A stretch of 64,000 nucleotides of DNA, taken from positions 38,207,030 to 38,271,029 of the forward strand of contig CM041780.1 of NCBI GenBank assembly GCA_023374045.1, read 5' to 3'. The notes beneath the pieces were generated by a model. That model was not told where the DNA came from. It saw only the letters and a program-made list of their open reading frames with translations, and did no database searches. Positions 57,082-64,000 of the stretch are shown one piece after another. The stretch is from Limonium bicolor. Taxonomy: Eukaryota > Streptophyta > Magnoliopsida > Caryophyllales > Plumbaginaceae. Numbering within the stretch: the stretch's first letter is position 1; each line of letters starts with the position of its first letter. Made by a program: the position numbers and the translations under genes.

Positions 57082-59073
57082 TGTGAGCCCCGATTTTTAA
57101 ACCCTATCCTAGGTTGATTCGAGTTGATTAGGATCTGGTCGGGTTTCTAGGTCCATTTATACCTAAGCTTAATACTATGTCATAAAACATTAATTATTAA
57201 ATCTTAAGTCAGCCACTGGAACCTTTATGAGTCGCCACCTAATTTTGACCTAGATTAAATTATGAAAGGAGAGTTCAGGTTCGGGGGCTTGGTATTCGAC
57301 TTGTTTTGGGTTCAATTACTTTCATTACCCCTAAAGTTGTTTTTACTCTACTTAGTTTAATTACGGCTTATTACGAGTCGTTTTAGCCTAAGTGAGCGCT
57401 TCTGATTTTTTTGGATTTTATAACAGAATAAAGTGAAAATTAAAACTACATAAACTAGGGTTTCGAAGGTTAGAATTAGGTCGAATTTTAATTATGGCCG
57501 TAGCCACGGACCTAATGTTCGAGACCACGAACCCCAGTTAATCTAGAATAAACAGAAAAGTCAAATTATAAGAAAACACAATTTTGAAAAGTCCGGGGCC
57601 ACGGACAAGGCGTCCGTGGGCCCCAGACATAAGTCGAAAAACCATAAATTTTGAAATAAAATTGTCCCGCCACCCGTCCGGGGAGTGCGGGATTACGGAC
57701 AGGGTCCAGGACCCCGGACTTAGCGTCCGTTGCGGACCGGCCTCGGACGGCGGCGTTGAAGCTGTTCCTGGTGGTGTTTTGGCTTAAATGTTATCGTACG
57801 TAGCCTGAAGATTATAAGCGCGTTAGTAATTGAAAGAATTCAATTTGAAGTCAAAATTAATATGAAACTTAGTGAACAAGTTATAAGGCATAAACTTAAA
57901 CAAACCTTAATTTAGAAGCAAGGAAAATTCAATTCGATTAGAAATTTTAACCAGAAGTGTATTAAGATTAGGGGAGTTAAGGAATTCGAATTCCAACCTG
58001 TTTTGACTTCGGGATTTGATTGTTCTTTCATGCTGGGAATCTTCAATGCTTCGTTGATGGCCAATCCAGTTCGACTTTGACCCGTGCTTCTGACCCCTTC
58101 TTCCTTATGTTTTGACCATGGTTTGGCTCTATATTTTTGGTGTTTTGGTACTAGGAAGCTCAATGTGAGAAGAGAGAATGTGTTTTTTGTGATTTCGGTA
58201 TAGATTTGAGACTTAGAAGTGCAAAAACGTGGGAAGAAGGTTGACGGCTGCCTCTTCTGACTTTGGAAATGTTCTCCTCTGCTCTAGGTTGTTTTTGGAA
58301 GGTCCTTTTTAGAAAGAGCAAGGCCATGTTGATAGAACAAATTTTTATCTAAAATCTCGATTTTGTGCTCTAAGAAACTGATTTTTTAAAACATGCTACA
58401 GGTCGATAAAATTTCTAAAATTTTAACCAAAGATAAAAGACAAGTTTTAGGAATTTTGAGAGTTAAAACCAGGTTATTTCGATACATAACCGATTAGATA
58501 AAAATCTCAAAATCTGGAATCTCCCATAATTCAAAACTTATTATTGGAAAGTCAAAAATGAAATTCCAACGGAATTAGTCTCTAAACACCATCCTCTATC
58601 TTGTATTAAAATTTCATGACATTTTGATTTGATTTCGGTATTTCCAAAGGACAGAGAAATTGTAAAATGATTGAATTTCTCTTTAAAATTTTGGGCTAAG
58701 GTTCCGAATAAGATAATTTCAAGTTTATGACTATATGTAGTCATGCTAAACATGTGACAATTTTTTTTAATTTTGGAATTCTTTCTATTTCTACTTTGAG
58801 GCTATTTCATGTGTTAATTATTAAAGAAATTAGCTTATATATGAATTAACAGCTAAATTTCCAGAATAAATATTATCAGAAAATCATGAAATACCTTTCA
58901 CAATGACTATGATATTTGGAAGTATTTGGAGATAATGAACAAGTCATATGAAAATAGAAAATCTTGAAAATGTCCTTGGAAAATCCCGACATGGTGCTTT
59001 TTGACCCTTTTGCCCTTTGTTGCACGTATGCCTTAGAGACTATTCCGAGGGGGTTAAAATTTTGGGTATAAAA
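57082..59073 (-). repeat. 5' LTR of element J
   Basis: About 1.99 kb, partner of 49444-51469. It contains the dyad cluster at 57495-57755. The TATA-like box is altered (CTTTTTAGA on the plus strand near 58303). The LTR start reads TTTTATACCC rather than TG..., but the flanking duplication supports this boundary. Confidence 0.88.
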
Positions 59074-59165
59074 GGAGGTGGTTTGGAGACAGGCTTGATC
59101 TGAAAAGATGGAGTTTTGTTGTATAGAATCTGACCAAGTATGTCTGTTTCGGTAATGCGTTTGGC

Positions 59166-60180
59166 TTAGGAGGGATAAAGGGTGATGCCGCAGTGGGTAA
59201 GGATGAAATACCCATGAAATTGCAAGTTAGGAATAAAATAGTATATAGTATGAATAAACGTCCGGGATTAGTATCAAGGCTGCCCAGGGAATTAACGACA
59301 TCCTTTTACTGGATTAATTCTTGTCCCTAAAATGTTAATGATTATTTATAACGTTTTACTTTTACTAACCTTAGCAATATTTCCGTTGTCATACCATCTA
59401 AAAATTACTTCACCTTTCTAACTTCATTACGTTATTTAAAATTTCAAAATATAATTCTAGAAATTTCTTTTCAAACTTATTAATTTTAATACATAGAGTT
59501 CAAATTCAATTTGACTTTCTCTTTGTACTTATTCAATTTCTAGAGTTCAAATCTGATTTTACTTCCTATTATTAATTATCTCAAATTACAAGAGTTCAAA
59601 TTCCATTTGACTTCCTTAAATTAATAATATCCTTCTCGTGATTTTGTTGTTATTAGAATTCTACAACCCTCCTTAACATTATAACAACCGTTTGCTGGAA
59701 ATGTTATTCTGCTTTATTCAACTCATTTAATTTCAATCTCCTTCCTATTTCAAAAAAAGGTTTAATAATTAATTTCTCAAATATTTGTTTCTCATCCGGA
59801 TCAGTGTTACAACGGTAAACCACGTTTTACTACCATATTGATTCTAGATTTATTTCTTCCTAAGTTACATTACTATTTTCCGCTTACTGATCTCCTTAAC
59901 TTCAACAATTCCTATCTCTTACAAATAATTTAAATACTAATAGTTAGAACTCTTCCCTAACTATTAAATTATTCATCCCTTTTAACATAAATCTTTAATT
60001 ACTATATTTCTCTTATTTAGACAAGATATTTCCTATTTAAAAGACTGACTATCCCTACTACTTTTCATCAACATCGTATTGTCGTTACGCTCCTTCCTTT
60101 CCAGTTTCTCACAGTTCCCATTTTATACTACGCTAAGTATTCACGCTCTTCTTCTTCAAGCTCTTGACAATTTCATGCCA
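59166..60180. other. AT-rich stretch without recognisable gene
   Basis: It continues the host sequence of J and then grades into LTR-like DNA. Repeated AGTTCAAAT(T)C...TTTGACTT phrases occur at 59498-59612. No coding or RNA gene is supportable. Confidence 0.4.
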
Positions 60181-61013
60181 TCTACTGACGAGGTCTAGTC
60201 AATTCCCTGGTGCCAGTTAGTGAATCGTTGGGTAATGTGTTCTACATAGGTATGTATAATTTTATTCGTTTGTTTTAGTAGATTCTGATTGTTTGTATTG
60301 GTTACCTATACTCCATTTACATTGACGGGTGCTACCAATAATTTTGACGAGTTGAGTCCGTGAGGTGAATTGATTGTTCAGGTAAATTTTATGCTCATGG
60401 ATATTTGAATGATGTTTTACAATTTGGAGAAAAAGGGCTTTGGCTGTGTTTTAATGGATTCTCGGTTGGTGTTTGGAAATTGGGATTGTTTCCCGTGTTT
60501 GGAATTGAAGGAATTGGATTGTGTTGTGGTATTTCATTTGTGGATTTTTAGGAGTCTTTCGCAGGATGCATTCCACTGTTTGGGAGCCATAAGTGCTCCC
60601 CATTATTATTATTTGCGCTACACACATTGTTGCAGTTAAGCCCTCTGATCTACCCTATGTTACTGCTGTTTCATAGGGGGTGTGCACACTTAAGGAATTA
60701 GGGTGAGGTGGTTGTCTGATGGTCCCAAAGCTTCTTAGAGCACATTTTTTCCCTGAGTGACTTTTCAGCATGTTAATGCTTGTTCTTTGTGTCGGAGTGT
60801 CTTCCAATAATTTTATTACGTTCATTTATGTGTTATAATTCTCAGGACAAAATTTTAGGTCCTAAGAAGTTCATTTAGGTATATATTTACCCTAAATGGT
60901 CAAGGGGTGCAATATTTGCTTTATGTTGACCACTGTTAATTTTAAATTGATTTTAAGGCATGTTTAGCCCTTAATTTAATTGATTAAATGTTTAATTAAT
61001 TAGGGGTATTTCA
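60181..61013 (-). repeat. LTR fragment L, Tekay-like, minus strand
   Basis: It starts TGAAATACCCCTAATTAATT at 61013 (minus strand) and shares with the A LTR the block AAATGTGCTCTAAG...GCTTTGG about 250 bp in. The left limit is uncertain. A 76-codon plus frame (60409-60639) is unsupported. Confidence 0.5.
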
Positions 61014-63241
61014 ATTACTCCTTCAACTTTACCATTCTAAATTCCTCTTAAACATTTCCATCTCCTTTACTCAATTTACTCACCCTTTTCATGGTTATAC
61101 ACTCTTATACATTCTTAGTCATTCCCTAGACAATTATAACATTCTCCTACAGTTTTCACCTCCATCACCCAAGTCCACCCATTACTATAAAGGTTATACT
61201 TATAAATTCACTACTAGACAATCTCTTAACATCTCCACATTTCCTTAAACTTCTCATTAATCTTAGCAATCCTTCCCTTGTAGTTTAAAGGTGATTATCA
61301 CTCCCATTACACTTCTAATTTCTCCTAGACATCTCTAGGTCATTCTAATCCTCAAGAACACCTTAGTTCATTTACTTGCACCAATTTATCTCTTAATGAC
61401 TCCTAATAAGTTCTAGGTCATAAAATCTCCTTAAAACACTTTGTTTTCTACTCAAAATTTTCCATAGCCTCTCTAGTATATTATCATGCCCAAATGCCTA
61501 GTTTTTCTCATTCAATCAACTCACACACACAAATCCTTTCTCATGATATTTCTCACCCAATTCAAACCATTCATAACAAACTCAATATAGTGCAATAATC
61601 TTAAATTGCATAGAACTAAGGCTCTTAAATGACATGGCTCTTAGGCCCTTAAATGACATGAATTTAAACACTGAATTTCCCACATTTAGAGATTTACATA
61701 ACACTCCATCTCATGGCAATTATAAATGCTCTTATAATCCATCTTATGCTTATCTTACTAACTCATTTTCTATTGGCTCCTTAGTCACAAGTTCACAAGT
61801 TCTTAAGCTCGCTCATATTTTTTTCCCTAGGTTATATAAACCATATTGTAATGTAAGCTCGAGGCTACGTTTGGTATCTATATAAACATCATTTTCTTAA
61901 GGCACTCAATTACATTAAGGCAAGCAATTTACCTTATGTTTCAAGCCTTTCACTTATTCTCTTCCTCTTGGTTTTTTTTCTTGATTGAAAATCGGCCAAG
62001 GAGGTTCCTCTTTTGCTAAACTTCTAACCAACATTCAAATAGGTATAATGAGTCCTAAGTAATATACCTAGACTCATTGAATCACCTTTAAGTTACAAAG
62101 GATTGCTTAGTGCATTAAAATGGGTGTTTACCTTAGGAATTTGGAATGGACTTTGATAGAGAATAGAGGCAAGACCTCCTTTATTCTTTTGAAGAATGAA
62201 TCAAGGCTAAAGCAAGGAGTAAAACAAGCCATCTTAAGAGGCAATTTTCGTCATTAATGAAAATGGCTGGAAACTTCATTTTTCTTAAGCTTTTCTTACC
62301 TTAAACCAAAGAGAGCATATACTAGGTCTTGAAACTGAATTTTCCTCTTCAAATGTAGCTCCTTCAATGGAGTCTAACTTCTGTTTTTGAAATTTTGAAA
62401 AGAGAGGATGGAAGGCCTTGACTCAACTAAGACAAATACGTGCTCAGTTTTTGATTTGGAACTTGGAGTTGTATTTGGCAAGCATTTGAAGTTGAAGAAC
62501 GTGAAGAAAAATGGAGTTCTGCTCCTTTACGTGAGGAAGAAGGGAGGAGAACGTGGTGGCCGGTTGGAAGAAGAAAGGAATGAGAGGAGAGAGGAAAGCA
62601 AATGAGATATTTCTTTACTTATGCAAAAAGTAAGTGAATAGTCAATTTCCTCCCCTCCCTCTTTTTCTATAAGTTCTGAATGATTTATGTGGTGAATCAT
62701 CCCTTAAGAAACCGTGTCCCTTGATATTTATGTCTAGTTTGACTACTGACCACTTAAGGAAGTCATTTAACTTATTTTGGGCACTATTTGGGTACTATTC
62801 ATAATTAGTGCACAAATTTATGAAATTTGTGGTTTCTCATTGATTTAGGCTTCAAAATGTGATACTAATTAGTACACATGTTGATTAAGGTATAATCTTG
62901 GCCATTTAGCCACTCAAAACTCATTAGTAAGACAATTTTTAAAAAATGTGCTTTAAGAAGTCTTACAGCACAATTTGTGTTTTAACTTGTTTTTGAGCTT
63001 GTTTTTCCTTGGTAATTGATTTAACATGTTCATTAGCATGTTATTAAGGTATAGGAATGACCTTTGGGTCCTAATCAAGGTTACACCAAGTCTAGAGCAA
63101 GTATTTGCTTAAATTGACTTTATGGTTTTTTCTTGTGTTTTCTTTGGTTTAAATAGTCTACCAATGTTTCTAAGGCATGTTTTAGCCTTATTACATCATA
63201 ACTTGATGTTTTATTACCATATTTAGGTTTGAGGCATTTCA
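61014..63241 (-). repeat. LTR fragment K, related to element A, minus strand
   Basis: It starts TGAAATGCCTCAAACC at 63241 (minus). Across 62600-63240 it parallels the A LTR 12150-12758 (GTGCTTTAAGA, TTGTGTTTTAACTTGTTTT, GGTAATTGATTTAA), and across 61020-61900 it parallels 10900-11460. It is cut at 61014 by L. Divergence from A is clear, so it is an older or sister family. Confidence 0.75.
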
Positions 63242-64000
63242 TACCCGACTTAAATGTATGTCTCTTTTTGACGGTGGTTAAAGGAGTTTACTTTACTCCC
63301 ATCGGGTTTAAAAGTTCCCGGTTGTTATATACGAGAGTCTACATCTCATCTAAGAGGGAATATTCATACCCGAATCAATATACATCACAATGACGGTGGT
63401 TATTAGAGAGTTTTGTTACTCTTCTAACCGGGATTTAAATGTACCCAATATAAGCTAAGTATTGACTTGAGAAGTGGCAATTCCGTTTTGCGGTTTGTCC
63501 ACAACAAGTAAATATGGCTGTAACAAGATTATATGAACAACTAATCAACTTGTTATATCGATGTCTCGTTATTCTATTGAGTTAAAATGTTATGTCTGAT
63601 TGTATGAGTGTTATACATTGCATGATGTGTGTTTACAGTATTAATATATATTGTAGAAATGAATCAGATGCATGTTAATAACCAAGTAGCTGTGTGTGGC
63701 CGAGTAGCTTGTGCACTACACGTATTTCATACCAGCGATCGTGCTGAGCCCCTTGGGGGCCTCATAACATTTTTCAGGTACATGATGGTGACTTGACCCG
63801 ATCTAGAGTAGGTAGGGTTGATTTTAGACCGGGAGCCGTTTGATTATGTATTGCCATGGTTAGAACTTATGTATTGTCATAAGACGAATGTATTGTATTT
63901 TGGAAAGACGAACTTAGTAGAACTCGGTATGTATGTTTATGGATTATGTTTGGAATTTAGTTTGAAGTATGTATTCAGTCGTCAGACCGTTACGAGTGGA
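63242..64000 (+). repeat. LTR fragment G, Tekay-like, plus strand, runs off the window
   Basis: It contains GTGCTGAGCCCCTTGGGGGC and TTTTTCAGGTAC (63742-63780), the same conserved motif as in A, E and F, then the usual downstream GACCCGATC...GTAGG region. The left side is cut at 63241 by K. Confidence 0.7.

Larger units (their letters stand above)
49444..59073 (-). mobile_element. Element J: Tat/Ogre-type retrotransposon lacking pol
   Basis: 9.6 kb with a 5-bp duplication GGAGG (49439-49443 and 59074-59078). The minus-strand order is 5' LTR (59073-57082), PBS (57078-57061), gag remnants (55987-55317), a non-coding stretch, a 2.5-kb tandem-repeat block (54010-51595), PPT-like GTTGTCGGGGGCAATC (51485-51470) and 3' LTR (51469-49444). 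No RT or integrase words are found, so it is a deletion derivative or non-autonomous. A repeat-rich 3' region is known for Tat/Ogre elements. Confidence 0.85.

Overview
The window is plant nuclear DNA, most likely from a eudicot with a large, retrotransposon-rich genome. It is a nest of LTR retrotransposons. I see no intact cellular gene, no tRNA or rRNA gene and no CRISPR array. Three Ty3/gypsy lineages can be told apart by primer-binding site (PBS) and protein motifs: Athila-type (tRNA-Asp PBS), Tekay/Del-type chromovirus (initiator tRNA-Met PBS, chromodomain) and Tat/Ogre-type (PBS of the tRNA-Arg kind). A possible Copia-like remnant is also present.

Layout. 1-5292: the 5' part of a minus-strand, gag-only Athila-type element (B). 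5293-8908: remnants of minus-strand Tekay-like elements and an unassigned stretch. 8909-28981: a 14.3-kb minus-strand Tekay chromovirus (A) with about 4-kb LTRs and decayed gag, protease, RT, RNase H, integrase and chromodomain. Its upstream LTR is split by a young, complete Athila-derived element (N, 19238-24969) with 1399-bp LTRs and target-site duplication CTAAG. 28982-41164: LTR pieces E (plus), C (minus, with PBS) and F (plus). 42735-47747: a 5-kb solo LTR (H) with duplication AGTAA. 49444-59073: a Tat/Ogre-type element (J) with duplication GGAGG that splits a reading frame; it keeps gag fragments and a long 3' block of tandem repeats. 59074-64000: further Tekay-like LTR pieces L, K and G.

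The most unusual content is in element A. Between the gag zinc-knuckle region and protease it carries about 700 bp that reads, through several frameshifts, as a plant ALKBH1-like AlkB 2-oxoglutarate/Fe(II) dioxygenase. A 78-bp perfect duplication marks its downstream edge, and an 86-bp GT-AG segment in gag behaves like an intron.

A second theme runs through unrelated families. Their LTRs or leaders hold short dyads or dyad arrays built on GTCCG/CGGAC, GACCGA/TCGGTC, GTCCGCC/GGCGG or GTACGA/TCGTAC. The initiator-Met PBSs also lie inside self-complementary hairpins that mimic the 3' end of the priming tRNA. All assignments rest on reading the sequence; no database search was possible.
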